From the NCBI RefSeq assembly GCF_016863095.1, contig NZ_BOOF01000023.1, positions 80,432 through 144,431 on the forward strand: a stretch of DNA of 64,000 bases, given 5' to 3'. The translations under genes were made by a program, and so were the position numbers. Below, one piece after another: positions 35,349 to 43,888 of the stretch. The notes under the pieces are model-generated. The model ran no database searches, was not told the origin of the DNA, and saw only the letters and a list, made by a program, of their open reading frames with translations. This DNA comes from Microbispora siamensis (GTDB taxonomy: Bacteria > Actinomycetota > Actinomycetes > Streptosporangiales > Streptosporangiaceae). How positions within the stretch are numbered: the first letter of the stretch is position 1; each line of letters starts with the position of its first letter.

Positions 35349-37879
35349 GCGTGCGCAGGAACGGTCCGAAGGATCGCACCAGGGAGGGTGCCAGACGCGG
35401 CAGGAGGATTCGCCGGAGCCTGGCGCTGCTGTTCGTCGCGTTCGCGGCGTTCGTGACGCTGCCGCTGGTCTTCCCCACCGGTACGGCGAGCGCGGTCGGG
35501 CCCTGTGACCTGTCGCCCGCCCTCGCCCCCGAGATCGTGGGCGGCGGCGTCGACGGGCTGGTCCAGCCGCCGTCGACCGAAGAGGCGGCGGCCGGTCAGG
35601 CCGCTGGGCAGAACACCGGGCAGAACACCGCGCAGGCGCCGAAGGAGCCGCAGACCAACTACGAGCGGTACGGCATGGCCGGCCAGTTCTGGCACACCTA
35701 CGACCTCGGGTGCTCCGATGTCACGGCCGTGCTCGGTAACGCGTGGGCCAACACGGTCTTCTCGTGGGCCAAGGCCGTCGACCGGCTGACGATCAGCACC
35801 TACCAGGCGGCGGCCACCGAGGGCCCGCTGCAGCCCATCAAGGACGTCGCCGACGAGATCGTCACCAACCTCGCCAACGCGATGTACTGGCCCTACCTGC
35901 GGCCGATCGTCATCCTCGGCGCGATCTGGCTGGCGTGGTACGGCCTGATCCGCAAGCGCGCGACGACGACCACCGAGGGCGTCATCTGGATGGTCCTCGC
36001 GGTCACGGTCGCGATCTGGTTCTTCAGCCGCCCCGGCGACTTCACGAGCCTCGGCAAGACCGTGACCGACAAGACCGGCGAGATCGTGAACTCGGCGTTC
36101 TCCGGGCTGCCGGGGGCGGGCGGCGCGTCCTGCCTGCCGATGAAGGAGACCGCGCCGGGCGAGGTGCCGAGCGCGCCCACGGCCGGCGGCTACGGCCGCC
36201 AGGGCACGCCCGGCGTGGAGCAGAACGCCGACGCCCTGTGGTCGGTCCTGGTCTGCAAGCCGTGGCTGATGGGCGAGTTCGGCACGGCCGACCCCAACTC
36301 CGGTCTCGTGAAGGGCCTGGGCGCCAAGCTGCTCAACCTCCAGGCGATCGACGCCGCGGAGCAGGCCGCCGATCAGACGCCGGCCTCCGACTCGCACCAG
36401 CAGCGGTTCGAGGAGGAGGTCGCCAAGCCGATGCAGAGCACCCCGGCGTACTTCCTGTTCCAGGGCAAGGACTGGACCAGCCGCCTGGGCATCGCGATCG
36501 GCGCGTTCATCGCGGCGATGGTCGCCGGTCTGCTCATCTTCCTCGTCGCGGTGTCACTGCTCGTCCTGAAGGTCGGCTTCCTGCTGCTTCTGATGCTCGG
36601 GCCGATCTTCCTGTTGATCGGCGTGCATCCGGGGTCCGGCCGCATCATCGCCATGCGCTGGGTGGAGATGCTGGTCGGCACCCTGCTGCGCCAGGCCGTG
36701 CTGGCTCTGGTGCTCGGCGTCCTCGTGTACGGCTACGCGCTGATCATCTCGACCAGCCTGCCCTGGGGTATGCAGATCCTGTTCATGGCGCTGCTGACGA
36801 TCGCGGTCTTCTTCTACAGACGGCCGTTCCAGCACCTGTTCGCCTCGATGGACGGGCACACGATCACCACTCGGATGCTCGGCGAGGCCGCCACCGCGCC
36901 GACCCTCTCGCGGGCGGCCAACGTGCTGCCGCCGGTCGCGGCGGCCCGGGCGGGCCGGTGGGGCCTGCGCAAGGCCGAGCCGGTCATCAGCGCGGCCGCG
37001 ATGGCGTCCGGCGCGGGCACGGCGGCGGCCGCCGCGGCGGGTGTGGCGCAGGGCCGCGTGCGCGGCGAGGAGGGCGCGGGCAACGTCCCCGCCCAGGCCG
37101 GAGCGCGTGCGGGGGCCCAACCCGCGCCGCTCGACGCCGACGCGCAGGGGGCCGGTCGCCGGAAGGCCGGGGTCACCGCCTCACGTCCGGGAACGGCCCC
37201 GCCGCTCAACCTGTCGGGCGTGCGGCCCGCAGGATCCGTACGGGCGTCCATGGCGTCCACCGCACAGTCCATTGCGAAGGCCGGGGCGTCGTCGGCGGGG
37301 AGCCCGGCGGCTCCGCCGCAGCGGGTCACAGGCGCCTCCGCCGCGCCCGCGCCGTCCGCCGCACAGCCCGCACAGCCCGCGCCGTCCCGCGGCCGTCCGA
37401 GCGGCGGATCGAGCGGCGGTTCCGGCAGTGGTTCCAGCGGGGGTTCCGGCGGCGGTTGGTTCGGCGGCAGGTCCGGTGGTGGCTGGGCCTCCCGGCCGTC
37501 GTCCACCCGGCCGTCCGGCGGGAGCTCGGGCGGGTTCTTCGGCGGTTCGCGCGGCTCGTCGGGCGGGTCGAGCAGGTCGGGCGGCTCGGGCGGCTCGGGT
37601 GGCCTGTTCGGCGGCTCCTCCGGCAGGTCCTCCAACAGGTCGTCCGGTGGTTCGTCCGGCGGCCTGTTCGGCGGTTCGTCCCGTCGGGGCGACGGCGGCC
37701 GTTCCCGGCCCGCCCCGCCGCGTGACTCCGGTTCGTCCGGCGGCTCGTCGTCCAGCCGTTCCCGTTCGGCCGAGCCGCCCCCGCTCTGGCTGCCGAGCAG
37801 GGGAGAGGGCACGCGCCGTGACGGCGACGCGCCGACCCCGTTCTGGGCCAAGCCCGCCGACCGCGACTCCGGCGACTGA
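35345..37879 (+). CDS. VirB6/TcpH-like polytopic channel protein
   Basis: An 844-residue protein with a long positively charged signal/anchor (residues 1 to about 50). An extracytoplasmic Cys-containing region follows, then five or more transmembrane helices between about 185 and 490, including an unbroken hydrophobic block at IAIGAFIAAMVAGLLIFLVA. After a basic segment comes a tail of about 250 residues rich in Gly and Ser, with repeated GGxFGGS and SSGGS units, ending FWAKPADRDSGD. VirB6/TcpH proteins form the inner-membrane channel. GTG start within the VirB4 stop (GTGA). Confidence 0.8.
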   Translation: MSVRRNGPKDRTREGARRGRRIRRSLALLFVAFAAFVTLPLVFPTGTASAVGPCDLSPALAPEIVGGGVDGLVQPPSTEEAAAGQAAGQNTGQNTAQAPKEPQTNYERYGMAGQFWHTYDLGCSDVTAVLGNAWANTVFSWAKAVDRLTISTYQAAATEGPLQPIKDVADEIVTNLANAMYWPYLRPIVILGAIWLAWYGLIRKRATTTTEGVIWMVLAVTVAIWFFSRPGDFTSLGKTVTDKTGEIVNSAFSGLPGAGGASCLPMKETAPGEVPSAPTAGGYGRQGTPGVEQNADALWSVLVCKPWLMGEFGTADPNSGLVKGLGAKLLNLQAIDAAEQAADQTPASDSHQQRFEEEVAKPMQSTPAYFLFQGKDWTSRLGIAIGAFIAAMVAGLLIFLVAVSLLVLKVGFLLLLMLGPIFLLIGVHPGSGRIIAMRWVEMLVGTLLRQAVLALVLGVLVYGYALIISTSLPWGMQILFMALLTIAVFFYRRPFQHLFASMDGHTITTRMLGEAATAPTLSRAANVLPPVAAARAGRWGLRKAEPVISAAAMASGAGTAAAAAAGVAQGRVRGEEGAGNVPAQAGARAGAQPAPLDADAQGAGRRKAGVTASRPGTAPPLNLSGVRPAGSVRASMASTAQSIAKAGASSAGSPAAPPQRVTGASAAPAPSAAQPAQPAPSRGRPSGGSSGGSGSGSSGGSGGGWFGGRSGGGWASRPSSTRPSGGSSGGFFGGSRGSSGGSSRSGGSGGSGGLFGGSSGRSSNRSSGGSSGGLFGGSSRRGDGGRSRPAPPRDSGSSGGSSSSRSRSAEPPPLWLPSRGEGTRRDGDAPTPFWAKPADRDSGD

Positions 37880-38523
37880 TGAGAAGCCGGAACAGTGATC
37901 GGGGGAAGGGCCTCGCCTTCGCGGCGGCCGTCGTGGTGCTCGCCGCCGTCGGCGTCTACCTCACGATGAGCCCGGGCTCCTCCTCCGGGGGCGACGAGCA
38001 GACGAGGGAGCAGTCCGTCGTGGCCACCCCGCGGGCGACGGCAGCGGTCCGGGAGCCCAGCCCGGTGGCCACGACTCCCGGCGCCTTCGACGTGTACGCG
38101 TACCTGCCGTTGTCGAGGGAGGAGATCGGCGCGGCGGCCGACCTGGCACGCCGCTTCACCGAGGCGTACGGCACCTTCTCTCCGGGCGAGGAGCCGGCGG
38201 CACGGGCCGACCGGCTGAAGCGGTTCGCGACCGACGAGTTCGCCGGCCAGCTCACCAGGACCGTCACCGACCCCGCGGTGGTGCAGCAGAACGAGGCCGA
38301 CCAGGTGACCTCCAAGGGGTCGGCGAAGGTGACGACGATCCGCGACATGACGGCCGACCAGGTGGTGTTCGTCGTCGGCTCGGTCCGCCACGTGACGGAC
38401 AAGAACGGCCAGAAGGACGTGCCCGAGCAGTTCGCCGTGACCGTGGTCAAGGCGGGCACCGACTGGCGGGTGTACGACCTGCAACTGGCCGACGCCGGTC
38501 AGGACGGGGACACCTCGCCATGA
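37879..38523 (+). CDS. Second VirB8-like single-span protein
   Basis: A 214-residue protein: one transmembrane helix (residues about 11-30), a disordered Pro/Thr stretch, then a helical-plus-beta domain (about 85-205) with LARRFTEAYGTFSPGEEPAARADRLKRF. This is the same NTF2/VirB8-like start seen in the first cluster gene. The ATG overlaps the VirB6-like stop (TGATG), and its stop overlaps the next ATG, so translation is tightly coupled. The relation to VirB8 is inferred from pattern and context. Confidence 0.65.
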   Translation: MRSRNSDRGKGLAFAAAVVVLAAVGVYLTMSPGSSSGGDEQTREQSVVATPRATAAVREPSPVATTPGAFDVYAYLPLSREEIGAAADLARRFTEAYGTFSPGEEPAARADRLKRFATDEFAGQLTRTVTDPAVVQQNEADQVTSKGSAKVTTIRDMTADQVVFVVGSVRHVTDKNGQKDVPEQFAVTVVKAGTDWRVYDLQLADAGQDGDTSP

Positions 38524-39653
38524 CCGTCTCGACGCGTGTCGTCCGTGGGCTCGCGTCGGCGGGGCGGGACTGGCGGGTGATCGCCGTGGCCCTCGTCCTG
38601 ATCGTCCCGGCCACGCTGTTCGGCTCGATCATCCTGATGACCCCCAGCCCGTCGATCCTCTTCGGCGGCGGCGCGGCCGAGAACTGCGCCGAGGCGGCGA
38701 CCGGGGAGTCCGCCGCCGTCGCCGCCGACGTCTCGCAGACGGCCCAGGGCGACATCCCGGCCGACTACCTGGAGCTCTACAAGAAGTTCGGCAAGCAGAT
38801 CGGCGTGCAGTGGAACGTCCTGGCCGCCATCGGCAAGCGGGAGACGAACCACGGCCGCTCGACGCTGCCGGGGGTGCGCAGCGGCACCAACTACGCGGGG
38901 GCCGCCGGGCCGATGCAGTTCCTCATCAGCACCTGGGGCGGCCAGGCCAGGATGAAGATCGAGCCGGGCATCAACGGCTACGCCTCCGACGGCGACGGGG
39001 ACGGCTACGGCGACGTCTACGACCCGGCGGACGCCATCCTCGGCGCGGCCAAGATGCTCAAGCGCAACGGCGCCCCCGACGACCTCAGAAGGGCGATCTT
39101 CGTCTACAACCGGGCCACCTGGTACGTCGACCAGGTGCTGGAGATCGCCAAGCGCTACGCGGCGACCGGGGACATCGTCGTGCCGCCCGAGGCCGACCCG
39201 GCCTGCGACTCCGGCTACGTCGACAGCGCCCCCGACGACGTCGTACGCAAGATCCTCGAGTACGCTCTGGCGCAGCGGGGCAAGCCGTACCGGTGGGGCG
39301 GCACGGGCCCGGACGCCTTCGACTGCTCGGGGATCATCTACATGGCCTACCGCAACGCGGGTCTGACCATTCCCCGCACGACCTTCGGCCAGTGGCCCTT
39401 CGGAGTGAAGATCGAGGAAGGCAAGGAGCAACCCGGTGACCTCGTCTTCTTCAACGCCGGCCCCGGCACGTCCAAGGACAGTCCCGGGCATGTCGGGATG
39501 ATCGTGTCGCCCGGAAAGATGATCGAGGCGCGGTGCACGCTGTGCGGGCCCATCAAGGTCACGACGTACCGCGACCGGCCGAACATCGTGGGCTTCACGC
39601 GGCCACTGGAGAACGAGGCCGTCATCGAGCAACTGAAGCGGGCACAGATATGA
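38520..39653 (+). CDS. Lytic transglycosylase-NlpC/P60 wall hydrolase (TcpG/VirB1-like)
   Basis: A 377-residue protein with an N-terminal membrane anchor (residues about 20-40). A lysozyme-like transglycosylase domain (about 80-215) has the catalytic Glu in GKRETNHG and AGPMQFL. An NlpC/P60 peptidase domain (about 240-360) has the catalytic Cys in FDCSGI and His in GHVGMI. The enzyme can cut both glycan and peptide, opening the wall for a transport channel, as TcpG and Tn916 Orf14 do. Both catalytic sites look intact. Confidence 0.93.
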   Translation: MTVSTRVVRGLASAGRDWRVIAVALVLIVPATLFGSIILMTPSPSILFGGGAAENCAEAATGESAAVAADVSQTAQGDIPADYLELYKKFGKQIGVQWNVLAAIGKRETNHGRSTLPGVRSGTNYAGAAGPMQFLISTWGGQARMKIEPGINGYASDGDGDGYGDVYDPADAILGAAKMLKRNGAPDDLRRAIFVYNRATWYVDQVLEIAKRYAATGDIVVPPEADPACDSGYVDSAPDDVVRKILEYALAQRGKPYRWGGTGPDAFDCSGIIYMAYRNAGLTIPRTTFGQWPFGVKIEEGKEQPGDLVFFNAGPGTSKDSPGHVGMIVSPGKMIEARCTLCGPIKVTTYRDRPNIVGFTRPLENEAVIEQLKRAQI

Positions 39654-40054
39654 CGGACACGCAGCTCGTCGTCGGGGCCGCGATCGTCGAGGGCGGCCGC
39701 CTCCTGGCCGCCCAGCGGTCCGGACCTCCGGCGCTGCGCGGCGGCTGGGAGTTCCCCGGCGGGAAGGTCGACCCGGGGGAGGACGAGCGCGCGGCGCTGG
39801 TGCGCGAGTGCGCCGAGGAGCTCGGCGTCCGGGTCGTCCTCGGAGACCGTATCGGCGGGGACTGGCCGCTGGATAACGGCTATCTGATGCGCGTGTGGCT
39901 CGCCACCGTCGTCGCGGGCGTGCCCCGCCCGCTGGAGCACCTCGCGCTGCGCTGGCTGGAGCCGCACGAGTTGTACGACGTCCCGTGGCTTCCGGCGGAC
40001 CTGCCGGTCGTCGCCGCGATCGAGAAGCTGCTGCCCGGCTCCTCCGGCACATAA
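39650..40054 (+). CDS. Nudix hydrolase, MutT-like
   Basis: A 134-residue MutT-type pyrophosphohydrolase with a complete Nudix box: GGKVDPGEDERAALVRECAEELGV fits Gx5Ex7REUxEExGU. Members clean oxidised nucleotides such as 8-oxo-dGTP or dCTP analogues. The ATG overlaps the stop of the wall hydrolase by 4 bases, so it is read through from the T4SS-like operon; a functional link is not obvious. Confidence 0.92.
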   Translation: MTDTQLVVGAAIVEGGRLLAAQRSGPPALRGGWEFPGGKVDPGEDERAALVRECAEELGVRVVLGDRIGGDWPLDNGYLMRVWLATVVAGVPRPLEHLALRWLEPHELYDVPWLPADLPVVAAIEKLLPGSSGT

Positions 40055-40093
40055 ATCGGGCGGATAGTCGCCGAATCGTTCGCAAGATCGGGC

Positions 40094-40121
40094 TTTGCTC
40101 CTGCTTTTACCAAACTACAAT
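40094..40121 (+). promoter_or_regulatory. Sigma-70-like promoter before the Tyr/Pro-rich membrane protein
   Basis: TACAAT (40116-40121) is a near-consensus -10. TTTGCT (40094-40099), 16 bases upstream, is a weak -35. It lies in an AT-rich gap after the Nudix gene, so the membrane protein gene likely has its own promoter. Confidence 0.55.
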
Positions 40122-40160
40122 CGGTTCTGACCTCAAAGCCGGGCCGACGGGAGGCGAGCG

Positions 40161-41171
40161 GTGATCGGACGCGCGTACATGAGAGCCGCGTCCTCGGCTG
40201 TCGCGTCGGTGGCCATCGCCACGCTGGCGATCCTGGCCGTGGGCCCGGTGATCGGCGCCAGCGCCGACCCGGTGGAGCCGTGCGACCCCGTTACGGACCC
40301 CCAGTGCGCGGTCGTCACGGTCACCGTCACGCAGACGCCGCCGGCCTCCTCGGGGGACGCGAGCCCCAGCGCCGAGCCCGTGGTGACCAAGACCGTCACC
40401 ATCACGCCGACGCCGAAGCAGACCAAGACCAAGGCGCCCAAGCCGGCCACGACGACGACCGCTCCGCCCGCGTCCACGACGGAGCAGAACCCGCCGCCGC
40501 AGAACACGCAGACGATCCCCACGCCCGAGCTCCCCGCTGCGAGTCCCAGCCCGAGCCCGGAGGATAACGGGCAGGTGGTCCTGCCCACCGCGTCGACCGA
40601 GCCGTCGCCTGACGTGGCGCAGCAGACCCCCAGCGCGGGCGTGTCGTTCGAGCAGCCCGATCCCCAGACGGTGCCGATCGAGATCCGCAACGCGTCCCCC
40701 GAGTACGACAAGCCGACGCTGGCCCACCGGCTCGCGATCCCCGCGGCGGTGCTCGTGGGCATCGCGCTGATCGCCTGGCTGGTCTTCGAGGGACGGCTGC
40801 GGAGGATGGCGCACGCCGCCGCCATACGGCGGGGCGGCCCGGCCGCGGCGCGGACGCCGGCTCCCGAGGCGGCGGCATACCCGGCGGCCACCCCCGGCTA
40901 CGCCCCGATGGTCGGCTTCGTGCCCATGCAGCCCTACACGATGGGCTATCCCCAGCAGCCCTACGGCTATCCGGTGCCGTACGGCTACGCCCAGCCCCAG
41001 CCGTACGGATACCCGGTGGCCGACCCCGCCCAGATGCAGGCGCAGCAGGGCGTGGCCGACCCCTGGAGCCAGGCGGTCGGCGAGGCCCAGGCCGGGGTCT
41101 GGACCGAGGCCACCCGGCCCGGCCATCTCCCGCAGCAGCCCCCGGGCGAGGACCCGACCACCCGGCGCTGA
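40161..41171 (+). CDS. Secreted/single-span protein with Thr/Pro-rich ectodomain and Tyr/Pro/Gln tail
   Basis: A 336-residue protein: signal peptide (residues 1 to about 34), Thr/Pro/Ser-rich extracellular region with TVTVTQTP and TKTVTITPTP runs, one transmembrane helix (about 192-212) and a cytoplasmic tail. The tail has repeated PYGYP units (PQQPYGYPVPYGYAQPQPYGYP). Such low-complexity tails are typical of actinomycete envelope scaffolds. GTG start after GGGAGG. It is downstream of the T4SS-like cluster and ends at a strong terminator. Function unknown. Confidence 0.75.
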   Translation: MIGRAYMRAASSAVASVAIATLAILAVGPVIGASADPVEPCDPVTDPQCAVVTVTVTQTPPASSGDASPSAEPVVTKTVTITPTPKQTKTKAPKPATTTTAPPASTTEQNPPPQNTQTIPTPELPAASPSPSPEDNGQVVLPTASTEPSPDVAQQTPSAGVSFEQPDPQTVPIEIRNASPEYDKPTLAHRLAIPAAVLVGIALIAWLVFEGRLRRMAHAAAIRRGGPAAARTPAPEAAAYPAATPGYAPMVGFVPMQPYTMGYPQQPYGYPVPYGYAQPQPYGYPVADPAQMQAQQGVADPWSQAVGEAQAGVWTEATRPGHLPQQPPGEDPTTRR

Positions 41172-41196
41172 CGAACAGAGAAACAGAGACGAACAG

Positions 41197-41232
41197 AAAG
41201 GCGCCGATCGGACGGACCGATCGGCGCCTTTT
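41197..41232. terminator. Intrinsic bidirectional terminator
   Basis: 15-bp perfect arms (41197-41211 and 41217-41231) with loop ACGGA, flanked by an A-run on the left and TTTT on the right. It can stop both the membrane-protein transcript and the convergent succinate dehydrogenase transcript. Confidence 0.92.
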
Positions 41233-41240
41233 CCATGGAC

Positions 41241-41993
41241 TCAGCGCTGGCGCTTGAAGATCTTCGAGCCCAGCCAGACCAGCGGGTCGTACTTCCGGTC
41301 GACCACGCGCTCCTTCATCGGGATCAGCGCGTTGTCGGTGATCTTGATGTGCTCCGGGCAGACCTCGGTGCAACACTTGGTGATGTTGCAGTAGCCCAGG
41401 CCGTGCTCCTCCTGCGCCGACTCCTTGCGCTCCGCCACGTCGTACGGGTGCATGTCGAGCTCGGCGATCCGCATGAGGTAGCGCGGGCCGGCGAAGTTCG
41501 GCTTGTTCTCCTCATGGTCGCGGATCACGTGGCAGACGTTCTGGCACATGAAGCACTCGATGCACTTGCGGAACTCCTGCGAGCGCTCGACGTCGACCTG
41601 CTGCATGCGGTACTCACCCGGCTTCACGTCGGCGGGCGGCGTGAAGGACGGGATCTCGCGGGCCTTCTGGTAGTTGAACGACACGTCCGTCACCAGGTCC
41701 TTGATGACCGGGAACGTCCGCAGCGGCGTGACCGTGATGGTCTCGCTCTCCTCGAAGGTGGACATCCGGGTCATGCAGCCCAGCCGGGGCTTGCCGTTGA
41801 TCTCCATCGAGCACGAGCCGCACTTGCCGGCCTTGCAGTTCCAGCGGACCGCGAGGTCGGGGGCCTGCGTGGCCTGGAGCCGGTGGATGACGTCGAGGAC
41901 GACCTCGCCCTCGTTCACCTCGACGGTGAAGTCCTCCAGGCGGCCCTCGCCGCCCTCACCGCGCCAGACGCGGAACTTCGCCTTGTATCCCAT
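41241..41993 (-). CDS. sdhB: Succinate dehydrogenase iron-sulfur subunit, Sdh1 type
   Basis: A 250-residue FeS subunit. The N-terminal [2Fe-2S] ferredoxin domain has CKAGKCGSC and a later Cys (LGCMTR). The C-terminal domain has CIECFMCQNVC and CCTEVCPEHI for the [4Fe-4S] and [3Fe-4S] clusters. It resembles M. tuberculosis Rv0247c, passing electrons from the flavoprotein to the membrane anchor. The ATG overlaps the flavoprotein stop by one base; the upstream frame is not part of the gene. Confidence 0.95.
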   Translation of the reverse strand: MGYKAKFRVWRGEGGEGRLEDFTVEVNEGEVVLDVIHRLQATQAPDLAVRWNCKAGKCGSCSMEINGKPRLGCMTRMSTFEESETITVTPLRTFPVIKDLVTDVSFNYQKAREIPSFTPPADVKPGEYRMQQVDVERSQEFRKCIECFMCQNVCHVIRDHEENKPNFAGPRYLMRIAELDMHPYDVAERKESAQEEHGLGYCNITKCCTEVCPEHIKITDNALIPMKERVVDRKYDPLVWLGSKIFKRQR

Positions 41994-43879
41994 CACGACT
42001 CCTTGACCGCGGCGTCGTATTCCGCCAGCTCTTCCTCGGTGAGGTACTTCTCCAGCTCGGAGCGCTCGAACAGGCTGATGAGGTCGCCCCGCATGGACTG
42101 CTGGACCCTCTCCTCGACCGTGATGGACGTACCGTCCGGCTCGGCGGAGCAGACCAGCAGCTTGCGCCGCCACTCGGCCGACATCCCGGGGAAGTCGTCG
42201 CGGGTGTGGCCGCCGCGGCTCTCCTCCCGCATCAGCGCGGCCTTCGCCACGCACTCGCTGACCAGCAGCATGTTGCGCAGGTCGAGCGCGAGGTGCCAGC
42301 CGGGGTTGTAGATCCGGCTGCCCGAGGAGGCGGTGTTCCTGGCCCGCTCCTTGAGCTTCTCGATGACTTCGAGGGCCTCGCTGATCTCCTCGGACTTGCG
42401 GATGATGCCGACCAGGTCGTTCATCGTGCGCTGCAGCTCGTGGTGGACCTCGTACGGGTTCTCCCCGCCGGTCCGCTCCAGCGGGGCCAGGGCCTCGGCC
42501 TTGGCCTCCTCGACGCCGGTCACGGTCGGCCGCTTGGGCAGCCCGTCCACGTACGCCGCGGCTCCGGCGCCGGCCCGCCGGCCGAACACCAGCAGGTCGG
42601 ACAGCGAGTTGCCGCCGAGGCGGTTGGAGCCGTGCATGCCGCCGGAGACCTCGCCGGCCGCGAACAGGCCGGGGACCGACGCCGCGCCGGTGTCGGCGTC
42701 CACCTCGACGCCGCCCATGATGTAGTGGCAGGTCGGGCCGACCTGCATGGGCTCCTTGGTGATGTCGACGTCCGCCAGCTCCTTGAACTGGTGGTGCATC
42801 GACGGCAGCCGCTTGATGATCTCGGCGGCGGGCAGGCGGCTGGACACGTCGAGGAACACGCCGCCCTGCGGTGAGCCACGCCCGGCCTTCACCTCGGCGT
42901 TGATCGCCCTGGCCACCTCGTCACGGGGCAGCAGCTCCGGCGGACGGCGGTTGTTGGCCTGGTCGTTGTACCAGCGGTCCGCCTCCTCCTCGGTCGTGGC
43001 GTACTTGTCCTTGAACACGTCCGGGATGTAGTCGAACATGAAGCGGCGGCCCTCGGAGTTGCGCAGGACGCCGCCGTCGCCGCGCACCGACTCGGTCACC
43101 AGGATGCCGCGCACCGACGGAGGCCAGACCATGCCCGTCGGGTGGAACTGGATGAACTCCATGTTGATGAGCTTCGCGCCGGCGAGCAGGGCCAGCGCGT
43201 GACCGTCACCGGTGTACTCCCAGGAGTTCGACGTGACGACGTACGACTTGCCGATGCCGCCGGTCGCCAGCACCACGGCGGGGGCGTCGAAGACGATGAA
43301 GTCGCCCGTCTCGCGCCAGTAGCCGAAGGCCCCGGAGATGGCGTCCCCGTCCTTCAGCAGCCGGGTGATCGTGCACTCGGCGAAGACCTTGATGTACGCC
43401 TCGGGGTCGCCGTGCAGCTTCTCGTCCTCCTGCTGCAGGGCGACGACGCGCTGCTGGAGGGTGCGGATCAGCTCCAGGCCGGTGCGGTCGCCGACGTGCG
43501 CGAGGCGCGGGTATTCGTGGCCGCCGAAGTTGCGCTGGCTGATCTTGCCGTCCTTGGTGCGGTCGAACAGCGCGCCCCAGGCCTCCAGCTCCCAGACACG
43601 GTCCGGGGCCTCCTTCGCGTGCAACTCCGCCATGCGCCAGTTGTTGAGGAACTTGCCTCCGCGCATGGTGTCGCGGAAGTGCACCATCCAGTTGTCGCTC
43701 GGGTTGACGTTGCCCATCGCGGCGGCGGCACCGCCCTCGGCCATGACCGTGTGGGCCTTGCCGAACAACGACTTGCAGACGATCGCCGTCCGCTTGCCCT
43801 GCTGCCGCGCCTCGATCGCCGCACGGAGCCCCGCTCCACCGGCTCCGATGACGACGACGTCGTATTCGTGACGCTCCAC
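41993..43879 (-). CDS. sdhA: Succinate dehydrogenase flavoprotein, Sdh1 type
   Basis: A 628-residue flavoprotein that oxidises succinate to fumarate. It has the Rossmann VVVIGAGGAGLRAAIEA, the FAD-linking His in KAHTVMAEGG, the substrate loop QFHPTGM, and HGSNRLGGNSLSDL near the C-terminal FAD region. Sequence style and gene order (anchor, flavoprotein, FeS) match M. tuberculosis Rv0249c-Rv0248c-Rv0247c. It starts 9 bases after the anchor gene stop. Confidence 0.96.
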   Translation of the reverse strand: MERHEYDVVVIGAGGAGLRAAIEARQQGKRTAIVCKSLFGKAHTVMAEGGAAAAMGNVNPSDNWMVHFRDTMRGGKFLNNWRMAELHAKEAPDRVWELEAWGALFDRTKDGKISQRNFGGHEYPRLAHVGDRTGLELIRTLQQRVVALQQEDEKLHGDPEAYIKVFAECTITRLLKDGDAISGAFGYWRETGDFIVFDAPAVVLATGGIGKSYVVTSNSWEYTGDGHALALLAGAKLINMEFIQFHPTGMVWPPSVRGILVTESVRGDGGVLRNSEGRRFMFDYIPDVFKDKYATTEEEADRWYNDQANNRRPPELLPRDEVARAINAEVKAGRGSPQGGVFLDVSSRLPAAEIIKRLPSMHHQFKELADVDITKEPMQVGPTCHYIMGGVEVDADTGAASVPGLFAAGEVSGGMHGSNRLGGNSLSDLLVFGRRAGAGAAAYVDGLPKRPTVTGVEEAKAEALAPLERTGGENPYEVHHELQRTMNDLVGIIRKSEEISEALEVIEKLKERARNTASSGSRIYNPGWHLALDLRNMLLVSECVAKAALMREESRGGHTRDDFPGMSAEWRRKLLVCSAEPDGTSITVEERVQQSMRGDLISLFERSELEKYLTEEELAEYDAAVKES

Positions 43880-43888
43880 TTGAAATCC

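Noticed and set aside
28815..40054. Reading the cluster as an intact integrative conjugative element
   Set aside because: No relaxase, coupling protein, integrase, origin of transfer or attachment repeat could be seen within the window.
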